Virus record (IMG/VR): IMGVR_UViG_3300046371_000357 | Location: 1 to 33,406 of that record | DNA from: a virus | Strand: one strand, 5' to 3' | Length of the DNA: 33,406 nt | Part shown: piece after piece, positions 15,519-23,018 of the stretch | How the letters are laid out: each line of letters starts with the position of its first letter | Position numbering within the stretch: the first letter of the stretch is position 1 | Made by a program: the position numbers and the translations under genes | Notes under the pieces: model-generated | Seen by the model: only the letters and a program-made list of their open reading frames with translations | Told to the model about the DNA's origin: nothing | Databases searched by the model: none

Positions 15519-15732
15519 CTTGTCAGGTGAAGGGTGGTCCTTCGATTCCAAACGAAACCGTGTGGTTTTTAGTGGCGGCACACAATCAGTGTTCACTGTA
15601 AAAATGAAGGAAGGTGTTAAAAACTTTCCTTCAGACATGGATAAAATTTACTATCGCAAAGTAAATAATGTTCCTCAGGATGTTCCTGTGGCAGTCTTCA
15701 ATACTGAAGGCAAATGGGTAGATAGTTTTTAA
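15511..15732 (+). CDS. Small hypothetical protein before the tRNA cluster
   Basis: A 73-residue protein, mostly beta strand by composition (GWSFDSKRNRVVFSGGTQSV, DVPVAVFNTEGKWVDSF). No motif recognised. It overlaps the previous gene by 8 bases and is followed within 10 bases by the first tRNA gene, so tRNAs may be co-transcribed with this small operon. Confidence 0.66.
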   Translation: MSDLSGEGWSFDSKRNRVVFSGGTQSVFTVKMKEGVKNFPSDMDKIYYRKVNNVPQDVPVAVFNTEGKWVDSF

Positions 15733-15738
15733 AACATT

Positions 15739-15815
15739 CTGCCCTTAGCTCAACTGGATAGAGCAACAGCCTTCTAAGCTGTAGGTTCCAGGTTCGAGTC
15801 CTGGAGGGCAGGCCA
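15739..15815 (+). tRNA. tRNA-Arg (anticodon TCT)
   Basis: Complete 77-base cloverleaf with encoded CCA. Acceptor CTGCCCT/AGGGCAG pairs fully, D-stem GCTC/GAGC, anticodon stem ACAGC/GCTGT with loop CTTCTAA, T-stem CCAGG/CCTGG with TTCGAGT. It reads AGA, a codon frequent in this AT-rich genome. Confidence 0.95.
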
Positions 15816-15820
15816 ATAAC

Positions 15821-15896
<76 letters not shown>

Positions 15897-15897
15897 T

Positions 15898-15971
15898 AGG
15901 GGAAAAGTGTTACGGTAGCACGGCTGGCTCCAACCCAGTAGGACAGGGTTCAATTCCTTGTTCCCCTGCCA
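15898..15971 (+). tRNA. tRNA-Trp (anticodon CCA), somewhat degenerate
   Basis: A 74-base cloverleaf with encoded CCA. Acceptor AGGGGAA/TTCCCCT, D-stem GTGT/GCAC, anticodon stem GCTGG/CCAGT with loop CTCCAAC (anticodon CCA, codon TGG), T-arm CAGGG-TTCAATT-CCTTG. Position 8 is A instead of the near-universal U, the D-loop is short, and two stems contain G-T pairs. It may be slightly decayed or merely divergent. Only one base separates it from the preceding tRNA. Confidence 0.82.
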
Positions 15972-15978
15972 ATTTTAT

Positions 15979-16055
15979 CGGGGCTTGGCGCAGTCTGGTA
16001 GCGCACCTGGTTTGGGACCAGGGGGTCATAAGTTCGAATCTTATAGCCCCGACCA
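15979..16055 (+). tRNA. tRNA-Pro (anticodon TGG)
   Basis: Complete 77-base cloverleaf with encoded CCA. Acceptor CGGGGCT/AGCCCCG, D-stem GCGC/GCGC, anticodon stem CCTGG/CCAGG with loop TTTGGGA, T-stem ATAAG/CTTAT with TTCGAAT. The C1-G72 pair is typical of bacterial tRNA-Pro. It reads CCA. The late promoter octamer begins two bases after its CCA. Confidence 0.95.
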
Positions 16056-16056
16056 T

Positions 16057-16064
16057 TATAAATA
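16057..16064 (+). promoter_or_regulatory. T4-type late promoter abutting a start codon
   Basis: An exact TATAAATA directly after tRNA-Pro. The ATG at 16069 lies 5 bases after the last A, so the predicted start (about 16070) falls at the ATG: a leaderless or near-leaderless late mRNA for the small basic protein. Confidence 0.65.
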
Positions 16065-16068
16065 AGGT

Positions 16069-16200
16069 ATGAAAATGGATAAAGATAAAAAACGTATTGA
16101 ACGTAAAGAGCGTAAACAAGCAATTAAACTTCAAAATACTAGTGGAGTTAAATTGAGTATGTCTGAGGCTCTGAGAAGAGTTCGTAATGCCAACGTATAA
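16069..16200 (+). CDS. 43-residue basic protein
   Basis: A short, lysine/arginine-rich protein (MDKDKKRIERKERKQAIKLQ, ending SMSEALRRVRNANV). ATG 16069 follows a late promoter by 5 bases; the next in-frame ATG (16075) is a possible alternative. It overlaps the next gene by 14 bases. The strongly basic N-terminal helix suggests nucleic-acid binding, but no family is recognised. Confidence 0.65.
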   Translation: MKMDKDKKRIERKERKQAIKLQNTSGVKLSMSEALRRVRNANV

Positions 16201-16501
16201 ATTTAAAGATAAGAATACTGGTAAAGAGTGGGAAGAGTTCATGGGAATATCTGCCGCAGATAATTATCTTGCAGAAAATCCTCACATCGAACGTTTGCCA
16301 AATGGCTTCCCGGCATTTACTATGAAAGGAACAGGCGATAGAATTAAACCGCCTGAAGGTTTTAAGGAAGTGTTGTCTAAAATATCAGACGCAAATCCAA
16401 CATCCAAACTTGCTGATGACTATGGCAAGAAGGATAAGAAATCTGTTGCAGTTCGTGACAGTATGAAAAGAGTTCGCAAAAAGATCGGTATCTCTGAGTG
16501 A
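16187..16501 (+). CDS. Conserved phage protein (MPTYKFKDKNTG type)
   Basis: A 104-residue protein. The N-terminus (PTYKFKDKNTGKEWEEFMGI) resembles the start of FmdB-type zinc-ribbon proteins but the cysteines are absent, so it is at most a metal-free relative. Similar proteins occur in many T4-like marine phages. The C-terminus (KKDKKSVAVRDSMKRVRKKI) is basic. Function unknown. Its ATG lies in the previous gene. Confidence 0.72.
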   Translation: MPTYKFKDKNTGKEWEEFMGISAADNYLAENPHIERLPNGFPAFTMKGTGDRIKPPEGFKEVLSKISDANPTSKLADDYGKKDKKSVAVRDSMKRVRKKIGISE

Positions 16502-16517
16502 CTCTTGGGTTGGACGC

Positions 16518-16525
16518 CATAAATA
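16518..16525 (+). promoter_or_regulatory. Late-type promoter variant (CATAAATA)
   Basis: CATAAATA differs from the late consensus at the first base. Predicted start about 16531, followed by a 6-bp inverted repeat (TGTGGG/CCCACA, 16532-16554) at the mRNA 5' end and GGAGA before the ATG at 16574. Confidence 0.5.
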
Positions 16526-16573
16526 GTCTCGTGTGGGTCCACGGTTAGCCCACAATTAGTTATGGAGAAAAAC

Positions 16574-16780
16574 ATGTTGTTAGATGCATTAATTAAAAAA
16601 CTTGAAGGTGAGATCGCAGTCGCCAAAGCAAATGTCAAAGTTTACCTTACTAGCCCTGTTGGTATCGGTGAGCATCCAGAAATTGTTGAGGCAATTGAAA
16701 CACAGATTGAAAAAATTGCCACTGCTGATGAAAAAATTGAAATTATTAGAAAAAACTTTTTAAATGAACTTGGGAGATAA
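16574..16780 (+). CDS. Small conserved helical protein (MLLDALIKKLEGEI type)
   Basis: A 68-residue helical protein (LDALIKKLEGEIAVAKANVK, then PVGIGEHPEIVEAIETQIEK, a third helix). The GIGEHPE..AIE pattern recurs in small proteins of marine T4-like phages, with no assigned role. ATG 16574 is chosen over ATG 16562 because GGAGA lies about 7 bases before it. Confidence 0.72.
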   Translation: MLLDALIKKLEGEIAVAKANVKVYLTSPVGIGEHPEIVEAIETQIEKIATADEKIEIIRKNFLNELGR

Positions 16781-16785
16781 ATATT

Positions 16786-17016
16786 ATGGATCCGATTGAA
16801 GTATTAGTTCAAACGCTTGTTCAGGGCTATGCAGTTATTGTTGCATTTATGGTAGGTTGGGCATTGCCTCGCGGTAACAACTTGCGTATGATGCAACTTT
16901 GGATATTGCGTAAAGTTCATAACTTCCTCGCTTGGGAAGATGAACGTGTTGTGGATAGGATTAATAAAACTAAAACAGCTATTAAAAACACCAGTAAACG
17001 TAGTAGGGAACTATGA
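16786..17016 (+). CDS. Small single-TM membrane protein
   Basis: A 76-residue protein with one hydrophobic segment (about 6-27, VLVQTLVQGYAVIVAFMVGWAL) and a basic cytoplasmic tail ending KNTSKRSREL. A GGGAGA ribosome site precedes it. It overlaps the next gene by 4 bases (ATGA). Function unknown. Confidence 0.7.
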   Translation: MDPIEVLVQTLVQGYAVIVAFMVGWALPRGNNLRMMQLWILRKVHNFLAWEDERVVDRINKTKTAIKNTSKRSREL

Positions 17017-17243
17017 CACCAGTAGAAAAATTACGTCAAAAAAGATCTGAGGATGAAAGAAACTCTGCTCTTCAAAAACTAAAAATAGGTATGAGCGCAG
17101 ATGGTCATTTGACAGACGCAGAAGATGTTTCAGGGCTTATTGAAAAAGCAGACAAGTATTGGTCAAACTTTACAGATACCGAAAGGGATTATATTAGACT
17201 TGCTCGGTATGCACTTGTAAATCAAACAGCCTGGAAACTTTAA
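17013..17243 (+). CDS. Small helical hypothetical protein
   Basis: A 76-residue helical protein (VEKLRQKRSEDERNSALQKL, ending DYIRLARYALVNQTAWKL). A D-A-E-D-V-S-G segment sits in the middle. It overlaps the previous gene at ATGA. No motif gives a function. Confidence 0.68.
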   Translation: MTPVEKLRQKRSEDERNSALQKLKIGMSADGHLTDAEDVSGLIEKADKYWSNFTDTERDYIRLARYALVNQTAWKL

Positions 17244-17245
17244 TT

Positions 17246-17407
17246 TTGACATTGAGCTTTCACGGTAAAACTATTGAGCAGTGTGAATGGGTGTTGAAAT
17301 ATTTTGGCACACCTGAAATGCAGGAATATTATAAAGATAATGTAGGCTTTCAAAGATGGTTACAAGAATGCCGAGATGTAATAGCGGCTAGAAGACTTGA
17401 TTACTGA
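17246..17407 (+). CDS. Small 53-residue protein with TTG start (tentative)
   Basis: An open frame between two genes encodes a well-composed 53-residue protein (TLSFHGKTIEQCEWVLKYFG, PEMQEYYKDNVGFQRWLQEC, RDVIAARRLDY). The only starts are TTG codons at 17246 and 17252, with GGAA about 9 bases upstream of the first. It overlaps the oxygenase gene by 11 bases. Otherwise this 150-base gap would be the largest unexplained space in a genome with almost none, which supports the call. Confidence 0.5.
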   Translation: MTLSFHGKTIEQCEWVLKYFGTPEMQEYYKDNVGFQRWLQECRDVIAARRLDY

Positions 17408-18260
17408 ATTGAATATTGATCTAGATAATATCTCACCAGATATTTGTCAAGAAGTTTTTGAGACATTAAAGAAGGACTTGGTTGTTGTTATAAAACGCCA
17501 GTCCACTGATGCCTACAAGTTTGCTCGTCTTGTCTATAGTATGAGCCACATTGCAAACTGGCAACAACTTACCTGGGACACAGACGGTAACTATATTGGG
17601 TCACCCAAGGAATATCCTAATCCTTGGGAACAAGAAAATTTTCCTGTCCAAAGAGTTACAGGTGAGCAAAAGGAAGGTGAGTATACAGGTATCTTCCCTG
17701 TAGGTAAACTGGACTGGCATTCTAACTTAAATGGACCAACGCGAGCAGATGGAGTAGCCCTGCAAGGTATTCATGGTGTAGAAGGCACCACAACATCTTG
17801 GCTAAATACGTCAGTTGCTCTTAAGGAAATGCCAGAAGAATTGTATAATAGACTAAAGGACAAACATTGTTCCTACTATTATAATATGGAAAACTGGTCA
17901 GATATTAAAAACAAAAAACAACTAGAGTTTATGCGTAAAAATCGAGAAGAATATAAAATGTTCATTCTTCAGGAAAATATTGCAGGAACAAAAGGTTTGT
18001 ATTTTTATGTTAATAATGATTTAAAAGTTGAGGGTGACGAGGACTTATTGTTTGATTTACAGGAATATTTGTTTCAGGAAAAATTTATTTATCATCACCA
18101 ATGGGAAGTTGGCGACATCGTATTAAGTGACCAACTACTTACCTTACATAAAAGACAATTAAAAGAAGATTCAATCTTTGAAAAGAGACTTCTTCATCGT
18201 CTAACTTTTCCTATCAGTAATCAATCAGAAAATTTTATTTTGGAGAACAATCTTGTCTGA
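17397..18260 (+). CDS. TauD/TfdA-like oxygenase with altered metal triad
   Basis: A 287-residue protein with the TauD-family layout: VVVIKRQ near the start, PVGKLDWHSNLNG where the HxD/E metal motif is expected, the long TSWLNTSVALKEMPEELYNRL segment typical of TauD, a distal His region (DIVLSDQLLTLHKRQ, H251) and RLLHRLTF with Arg264/Arg268 for 2-oxoglutarate. The first metal pair reads H108-S-N110, with Asn replacing Asp/Glu. It is therefore either a variant enzyme or inactive. Start TTG 17397. Substrate unknown. Confidence 0.75.
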   Translation: MITELNIDLDNISPDICQEVFETLKKDLVVVIKRQSTDAYKFARLVYSMSHIANWQQLTWDTDGNYIGSPKEYPNPWEQENFPVQRVTGEQKEGEYTGIFPVGKLDWHSNLNGPTRADGVALQGIHGVEGTTTSWLNTSVALKEMPEELYNRLKDKHCSYYYNMENWSDIKNKKQLEFMRKNREEYKMFILQENIAGTKGLYFYVNNDLKVEGDEDLLFDLQEYLFQEKFIYHHQWEVGDIVLSDQLLTLHKRQLKEDSIFEKRLLHRLTFPISNQSENFILENNLV

Positions 18261-18537
18261 TGATATAGCAACCTTAAAAAAGAATCTTTTTATCATATCT
18301 AAAAAATATGATTTCCTAGGTTACGACTTTACAAGTATCCGAGATCAATTGCATACAGCTAAAGCAACTATTGCCTTGCTTGAACATGATATAGAAGTTT
18401 ACAAGAAAGAAATTGTAAACATGAGAGAACGTGCTGAGGAAGAACTTAAAAAAGCCGCACACGAAGCATATGAGGCAAAACTCGAAGCCAAACATGCTAA
18501 ACGTGAATTGAATCAACTGAAAAAACAAACAAAGTGA
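18253..18537 (+). CDS. Coiled-coil protein
   Basis: A 94-residue protein with a long coiled coil from about residue 30 (LHTAKATIALLEHDIEVYKK) through an Ala/Glu/Lys-rich C-terminal helix ending RELNQLKKQTK. It begins with TTG 18253, with GGAG about 8 bases upstream, overlapping the TauD-like gene by 8 bases and the SGNH gene by 4. Probably a small structural or adaptor protein. Confidence 0.66.
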   Translation: MSDDIATLKKNLFIISKKYDFLGYDFTSIRDQLHTAKATIALLEHDIEVYKKEIVNMRERAEEELKKAAHEAYEAKLEAKHAKRELNQLKKQTK

Positions 18538-19199
18538 TTTATGTTTTTGGTGACAGCTGGGCATATGGTTATGGTTTGCCTGACCGAAATAAAAACTTTG
18601 GCTCCCTCATAGGCCAATACTATAGTCAGCCTGTAGAAAACTATAGTGTTCCTGCAAGTTCAATGGGACACATTACATATGAGTTTATGAAACACGCTGA
18701 AAAATTTGAACCAGGTGATAAGGTTATTGTAATATTACCTCCCGATGTCAGATGGTATCAAATTAACAATGGACACGCTTCTAGTCTTTTTAATGGTATG
18801 GAACTATATGAGGATTGGTTAGAGAAACACGGCACAGAAGAGTGGTTTACATACAATCATAGTATGTTTATCTATACTTTAATAAACATCTGTAAACAAA
18901 AATCGGATATATTAGAAGATGTTGGACTTGTATTAGCGCACAATTATGGCAAGTTAAATTTACATTCTTATTTTCCTATAGACGATTATTTTCTTGACAA
19001 AGAACATAGTTTATGTTACCTTTTAACTGGTAAGGAATGGTGGGAAACAAATTACGACATTAATATTGATAATCATATGTCTGTAATTGAACACCCTAAT
19101 TTTTTACCTAATGATAATCACCCTAATGAAACAGGGCACAAATTGATAGCAGATATGATAGTGAGGAGATTAGAGAATGGATTATCACAGACTAATTAA
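18534..19199 (+). CDS. SGNH/GDSL-family hydrolase
   Basis: A 221-residue protein with the SGNH nucleophile block at the very start (VFGDSWAYGYG, Ser8), a Gly block (VPASSMGH) and a C-terminal block NDNHPNETGH with Asp194 and His196 as the rest of the triad. SGNH enzymes cleave esters, often acetyl groups on polysaccharides. In a phage such an enzyme could trim host surface glycan or act on modified sugars; the neighbouring TauD-like gene gives no decisive clue. Start GTG 18534 overlaps the coiled-coil gene; no clear ribosome site. Confidence 0.83.
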   Translation: MIYVFGDSWAYGYGLPDRNKNFGSLIGQYYSQPVENYSVPASSMGHITYEFMKHAEKFEPGDKVIVILPPDVRWYQINNGHASSLFNGMELYEDWLEKHGTEEWFTYNHSMFIYTLINICKQKSDILEDVGLVLAHNYGKLNLHSYFPIDDYFLDKEHSLCYLLTGKEWWETNYDINIDNHMSVIEHPNFLPNDNHPNETGHKLIADMIVRRLENGLSQTN

Positions 19200-19299
19200 T
19201 AATGCTACACGAGCATATGAAAATGCCAAGTCCGAATGGGCTAGAGAATATTGGTTGGAAGTTCTTGCAAAACTTTCACAAAACAATCAACTTCATTAA
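19177..19299 (+). CDS. 40-residue small conserved-type protein
   Basis: A short helical protein (DYHRLINNATRAYENAKSEW, ending LEVLAKLSQNNQLH). It starts within the SGNH gene with a good AGGAG 8 bases upstream. The codon pattern and strong ribosome site support it. Function unknown. Confidence 0.62.
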   Translation: MDYHRLINNATRAYENAKSEWAREYWLEVLAKLSQNNQLH

Positions 19300-19301
19300 C
19301 T

Positions 19302-19309
19302 TATAAATA
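19302..19309 (+). promoter_or_regulatory. T4-type late promoter, predicted leaderless start
   Basis: An exact TATAAATA just after the 40-residue gene. The last A is 6 bases before the ATG at 19315, which is the expected +1, and there is no Shine-Dalgarno. The late mRNA for the ligase-like gene would begin at its AUG. Confidence 0.7.
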
Positions 19310-19314
19310 GTGTT

Positions 19315-20565
19315 ATGAAAACACTATCCTCATATATTGCAGAAGATGCACAGGGTAAAAACCTACACTTAGAACACATTGAAGATGATATTCTAAACTT
19401 TGGTGTTGTAGGTGCCCGCGCTTCTATAAATTTTTTGAGATCCTTGAGGGATATGCTTTCGGGGAGTTCTCGCTCATCCATAAACATGACTGTGAAATGG
19501 GATGGTGCGCCCGCAATATTCGCTGGAGTAGATCCTAGTGATAACAAATTTTTTGTAGCAAAGAAATCAGTATTCAATAAAACACCCTTACTGTATAAAA
19601 CAGCAAGTGAGATTGATACTGATACAAAGTTACCACAATCATTGAAAAGTAAATTTAAAACCGCCCTTACTGAGTTCAGTAAGTTAGGTATCAATGGTGT
19701 TTTGCAAGGCGATCTTATGTTTACTAAGAGCGATTTGCAGTCGGAAACGATTGATGGTCAACGTTATACAACTTTCCAACCTAATACTATTGTCTATGCA
19801 GTGCCCTCGGGCTCGCCTCTTGATATAAAAATTAAACAAGCAAAGATAGGTATAGTTTGGCATACATCGTATTCTGGCAAGTCTCTCCAAGACATGAGAG
19901 CATCTTTCGGTGTAAACATAAAACCGCTAACAAAGCCATCCTCTGTATGGATGGATGATGCGTCTTATCAGGATATATCAGGACAGGCAACCTTTACTAA
20001 AACTGAAACGGATAGTATTACTCGGATCCTTTCAAGTGTAGGTCTGCAATTTAGAAGAATATCCTCTGCACAACTAAACACATTTCTTGCAATGCAAAAT
20101 TCATTTACAGGAAAGATGATAGGTGCAAGTTTTAAGACATATAATAACAGTAAAGTTCGTGAAGGACAAAAAGTAACCAACCCCAAGTCACATGCTCAGG
20201 GCTATGTCAAATGGGTTGAGAATAAATTTCAAACCGAAATTGATAAACTAAAAACAGAAAAGTCTAAAAGTGCATTAGAACTAAAAATGAAAGAAACTGT
20301 GAAGGTTATTTCATCGCAGGTTAGTTTGATTGAAAATGTTACAGCATTTCAGTCAATGATTATTGACGCAAAAATGATAATTATAAACAAACTAAATACT
20401 GTTAAGAGTATTGGAACGTTTGTTAAAACTGACAATGGCTTTAAAGTGACAACACCTGAAGGCTATGTTGCTATTGACAGAATCGAAGGCAATGCAGTTA
20501 AGTTGGTTGATAGAATGGAATTTAGTTACAATAATTTCACAGCAATTAAGGCGTGGGACAAATGA
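19315..20565 (+). CDS. DUF6267-like protein with ligase-type nucleotidyltransferase motifs
   Basis: A 416-residue protein of a marine-phage family I recall as DUF6267. It contains motifs in the order of DNA/RNA ligase adenylation domains: KWDGAPA (61-67; KxDG, Lys61 would be the AMP site), GVLQGDLMF (128-136), IVWHTSYSG (180-188), PEGYVA (381-386; like motif IV EGxV), and VKLVDR (395-400; like motif V). It begins MKTLSSYIAE|D, like the T4 capsid targeting peptide MKTYQEFIAE|A, ending in a (L/I)xE prohead-protease site. It may thus be a packaged ligase-like enzyme. The next gene overlaps at ATGA. Confidence 0.72.
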   Translation: MKTLSSYIAEDAQGKNLHLEHIEDDILNFGVVGARASINFLRSLRDMLSGSSRSSINMTVKWDGAPAIFAGVDPSDNKFFVAKKSVFNKTPLLYKTASEIDTDTKLPQSLKSKFKTALTEFSKLGINGVLQGDLMFTKSDLQSETIDGQRYTTFQPNTIVYAVPSGSPLDIKIKQAKIGIVWHTSYSGKSLQDMRASFGVNIKPLTKPSSVWMDDASYQDISGQATFTKTETDSITRILSSVGLQFRRISSAQLNTFLAMQNSFTGKMIGASFKTYNNSKVREGQKVTNPKSHAQGYVKWVENKFQTEIDKLKTEKSKSALELKMKETVKVISSQVSLIENVTAFQSMIIDAKMIIINKLNTVKSIGTFVKTDNGFKVTTPEGYVAIDRIEGNAVKLVDRMEFSYNNFTAIKAWDK

Positions 20566-21149
20566 GTAAGACTGTAATATTTGCATTTGGTAGAATGAAC
20601 CCACCTACAAATGGTCATGGCAAACTTATTGCCAAGGTAAAACGCATGGCGCAACAACAAAGAGCTGACCATTTAATTGTTGCCAGTCATTCTTTTGATA
20701 AACTAAAAAATCCACTTGAACCAAGTAAGAAACTGAAACATTTACAAGCAATGTTTCCAGGCACAAACTTTGCAACATCTGATAAAACCAATCCTAATTT
20801 TATTAAACAACTTGGATTATTGACAGGCAAATATGATAACGTAATTATGATTGCTGGTTCGGATAGAGTTCAAGATTTTCAACGTTTGTTAGATACATAC
20901 AATGGCAAAGACTTTACTTTCAAATCTGCTAAAGTAGTTTCTGCAGGTGAACGTGACCCAGATGCTGAAGGTGTTGCGGGAATCAGCGCAAGTAAAATGC
21001 GCTTGTATGCTAAAAATAACGAATTCAGTAATTTTAAACGAGGATTGCCTACAGGTTATCGAGGTGCAAAACAACTTTTCAAAGATGTCAGAGCTGGCAT
21101 GGAATTGAAAGAAACATATAAATCATTCTCGCAGTTCTTGAGAGACTAA
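20562..21149 (+). CDS. NMNAT/cytidylyltransferase-like nucleotidyltransferase
   Basis: A 195-residue Rossmann-type nucleotidyltransferase: FGRMNPPTNGHGKLI (TxGH, residues 16-19), IAGSDRV (98-104) and GISASKMR (140-147; like the ISxTxxR motif). These motifs are those of NadD/NadR-like NMN adenylyltransferases and relatives, so NAD or nucleotidyl transfer is likely. ATG 20562 overlaps the previous stop (ATGA); the upstream in-frame GTG 20553 is less likely. The C-terminal end KETYKSFSQFLRD resembles the SFxxF(L/I) targeting peptides of neighbouring virion proteins, with LKE|T as a possible cleavage site. Confidence 0.83.
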   Translation: MSKTVIFAFGRMNPPTNGHGKLIAKVKRMAQQQRADHLIVASHSFDKLKNPLEPSKKLKHLQAMFPGTNFATSDKTNPNFIKQLGLLTGKYDNVIMIAGSDRVQDFQRLLDTYNGKDFTFKSAKVVSAGERDPDAEGVAGISASKMRLYAKNNEFSNFKRGLPTGYRGAKQLFKDVRAGMELKETYKSFSQFLRD

Positions 21150-21150
21150 C

Positions 21151-22548
21151 ATGTCTAAAAAGCCTGACTTATCAGAACTTTTTCAAATGCTTTCTGAGGA
21201 GAAAGTTAAGCGTTCTGTTGAGCAGGATAAGAAAAGTAAAAAGTCTAAAAAAATACAAAAAGACTTTATGGAAGAATTCTCTGCTGAGATTAAAAAATTA
21301 AAAGAGCAAGAGGAACAACACAAACGAGATGTAGCCGCAATGGAGGCTTGGTTAACATCTCCGGTTGAGGAAAAAAATGAAGAAGTTGAAGAAATCATTG
21401 AAGAACATATTGTGGATATACCTGAAGTCCCTATCGAAATTGCAGATGAGCCGGTTCCCATAGAAGAAGAAATTGTAGCAGAAACACCGCTACAAGAGCA
21501 AGCCCTTAAATATTTAAATACCAAACGTCAGGAACTTACTGAAGAACAACAGTCTGTTAAGATACTTGAGAAGCAGATAGAAGATGTTAAGAAATCTATC
21601 ACAAGTATTAGACTAGGACTTCAAGGACAAGGCGGCGGTGGTATTTCCAAACTTAGTCAGGCTGACGACATTGACCGAGCAACCGCATTAGTCAATGATA
21701 AGTTTTTAAAATACAATGCAACCACTGGTAAGTTTGTAGGTGCAGATGCATCAGGAGGCGCTGTTGATTTATCTGCGGTTGACCAAAATATAGTTCCTGC
21801 TACAACTGAAACATATGACCTCGGTACAACATCCAAACGTTGGAATGATTTGTTCCTAGCAGGTGAAACTATTGACTTGGGCGGCACAAAAATATCTAAG
21901 GATAGCAGTGGAGATGTTTCTTTTAAGGATAGTTCTAACAATCTGAAAAAAGTTATTGTTGAAGAATTGCACATTGGCACAGGTTCAAACAAACTAAAGT
22001 TAACACGGGATTCCAATGGTAAGTTAAAAGCACTTGATAATTCTAACGCAAAAGCTAGTCACAATGTAACATTCTCAGAACTTACTGGAACACCGACAAC
22101 CATTTCAGGTTATGGAATCACAGATGCTTTCGATGGCGCATATGGTTCGTTGACTGGAACACCTACTATACCAACAGTTTCTAATGATTTTACTAATGAT
22201 GACCATTCTAAACTAGATGGCATTGAAGCATCGGCTGATGTTACCGACACAGCTAATGTCACGGCAGCAGGTGCATTGATGGACTCAGAAGTCACCAACC
22301 TTGCACAAGTAAAGGCATTTGATTCCTCGGATTATGCAACAGCGGCGCAAGGTGCTAAGGCAGATTCGGCTATACAAAGTGGCGATCTTAGTCCTTATGC
22401 TACACTTTCCAATCCGACACTAACAGGAACGCCTGCCGCACCGACAGCATCGACAGGCACAAACACAACACAAATTGCAACAACAGCTTTTGTTCAACAG
22501 GAAATTACTGCTCTGAAAGCTCTGTTGTATGCGTATGACCAATCATAG
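21151..22548 (+). CDS. Structural protein, tail-fibre-like
   Basis: A 465-residue protein in two parts. Residues 1-165 form a charged coiled coil (KKSKKIQKDFMEEFSAEIKK, Glu-rich to LQGQGGGG). The rest is beta-rich and typical of phage fibres: TYDLGTTSKRWNDLFLAG (a motif frequent in marine phage structural proteins), repeated SELTGTPT/GSLTGTPT, DGIEASADVT, and LTGTPAAPTASTGTNTTQIA near the C-terminus (a common fibre motif). It probably forms a fibre or whisker on the virion. It follows the nucleotidyltransferase by one base. Confidence 0.82.
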   Translation: MSKKPDLSELFQMLSEEKVKRSVEQDKKSKKSKKIQKDFMEEFSAEIKKLKEQEEQHKRDVAAMEAWLTSPVEEKNEEVEEIIEEHIVDIPEVPIEIADEPVPIEEEIVAETPLQEQALKYLNTKRQELTEEQQSVKILEKQIEDVKKSITSIRLGLQGQGGGGISKLSQADDIDRATALVNDKFLKYNATTGKFVGADASGGAVDLSAVDQNIVPATTETYDLGTTSKRWNDLFLAGETIDLGGTKISKDSSGDVSFKDSSNNLKKVIVEELHIGTGSNKLKLTRDSNGKLKALDNSNAKASHNVTFSELTGTPTTISGYGITDAFDGAYGSLTGTPTIPTVSNDFTNDDHSKLDGIEASADVTDTANVTAAGALMDSEVTNLAQVKAFDSSDYATAAQGAKADSAIQSGDLSPYATLSNPTLTGTPAAPTASTGTNTTQIATTAFVQQEITALKALLYAYDQS

Positions 22549-22556
22549 GAGTTAGA

Positions 22557-23018
22557 ATGAGACTTTCCAAAAATTTTACACTTGCGGAGTTTACAAAGAG
22601 TCAAACCGCAACACGCCGGGGTATTGATAATACTCCCAATGATGACCATCTTGAAGCGGCAAAGGAATTATTTGAAAACGTAGTTCAACCTGTTCGAGAT
22701 AATTTTGGTTTAACTGTTATTAACTCCGGTTATCGAGGACCCGACTTAAATGAAGCTGTCGGGGGTTCATCCAAATCACAACACTGTAAGGGTGAGGCAG
22801 TTGATATTGAGTGCCCAGGTAAATCCAACTATGAAATTGCAAAATGGATTGAAGATACTTTGGACTTTGACCAACTTATCCTTGAATTTTACACACCGGG
22901 TATTCCTGATTCAGGTTGGGTTCATGTTTCCTACAAACCAGAAGGTAATCGTAAATCTATACTAACTGCCATGAAAGAGAATGGTAAAACAGTTTATAAG
23001 AATGGACTTATTGAATGA
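22557..23018 (+). CDS. M15-family peptidase endolysin
   Basis: A 153-residue zinc peptidase of the M15 (D-Ala-D-Ala carboxypeptidase/L-Ala-D-Glu endopeptidase) type, which cleaves peptidoglycan stem peptides. Zn ligands: SQHCKGEAVDI (SxHxxGxAxD; H76, D83) and WVHVSY (H123). N-terminal FTLAEFTKSQTA and NSGYRGPDLNEAVGG are standard in this group. AGGAG precedes the ATG. No signal peptide, so it needs a holin. It sits among tail and head genes, 10 kb from the spanins, so it may be either the lysis enzyme or a virion enzyme. Confidence 0.9.
   Translation: MRLSKNFTLAEFTKSQTATRRGIDNTPNDDHLEAAKELFENVVQPVRDNFGLTVINSGYRGPDLNEAVGGSSKSQHCKGEAVDIECPGKSNYEIAKWIEDTLDFDQLILEFYTPGIPDSGWVHVSYKPEGNRKSILTAMKENGKTVYKNGLIE

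Noticed and set aside
17246-17274. TTGACA followed 17 bases later by AACTAT, as a promoter
   Set aside because: The -10 match is poor, and the predicted start serves no nearby start codon; I read the region as a small TTG-start gene.
21183-21524. Ser-rich 113-residue minus-strand frame in the fibre-like gene
   Set aside because: Shadow of a Glu/Lys-rich coiled coil; low complexity and no start signal.
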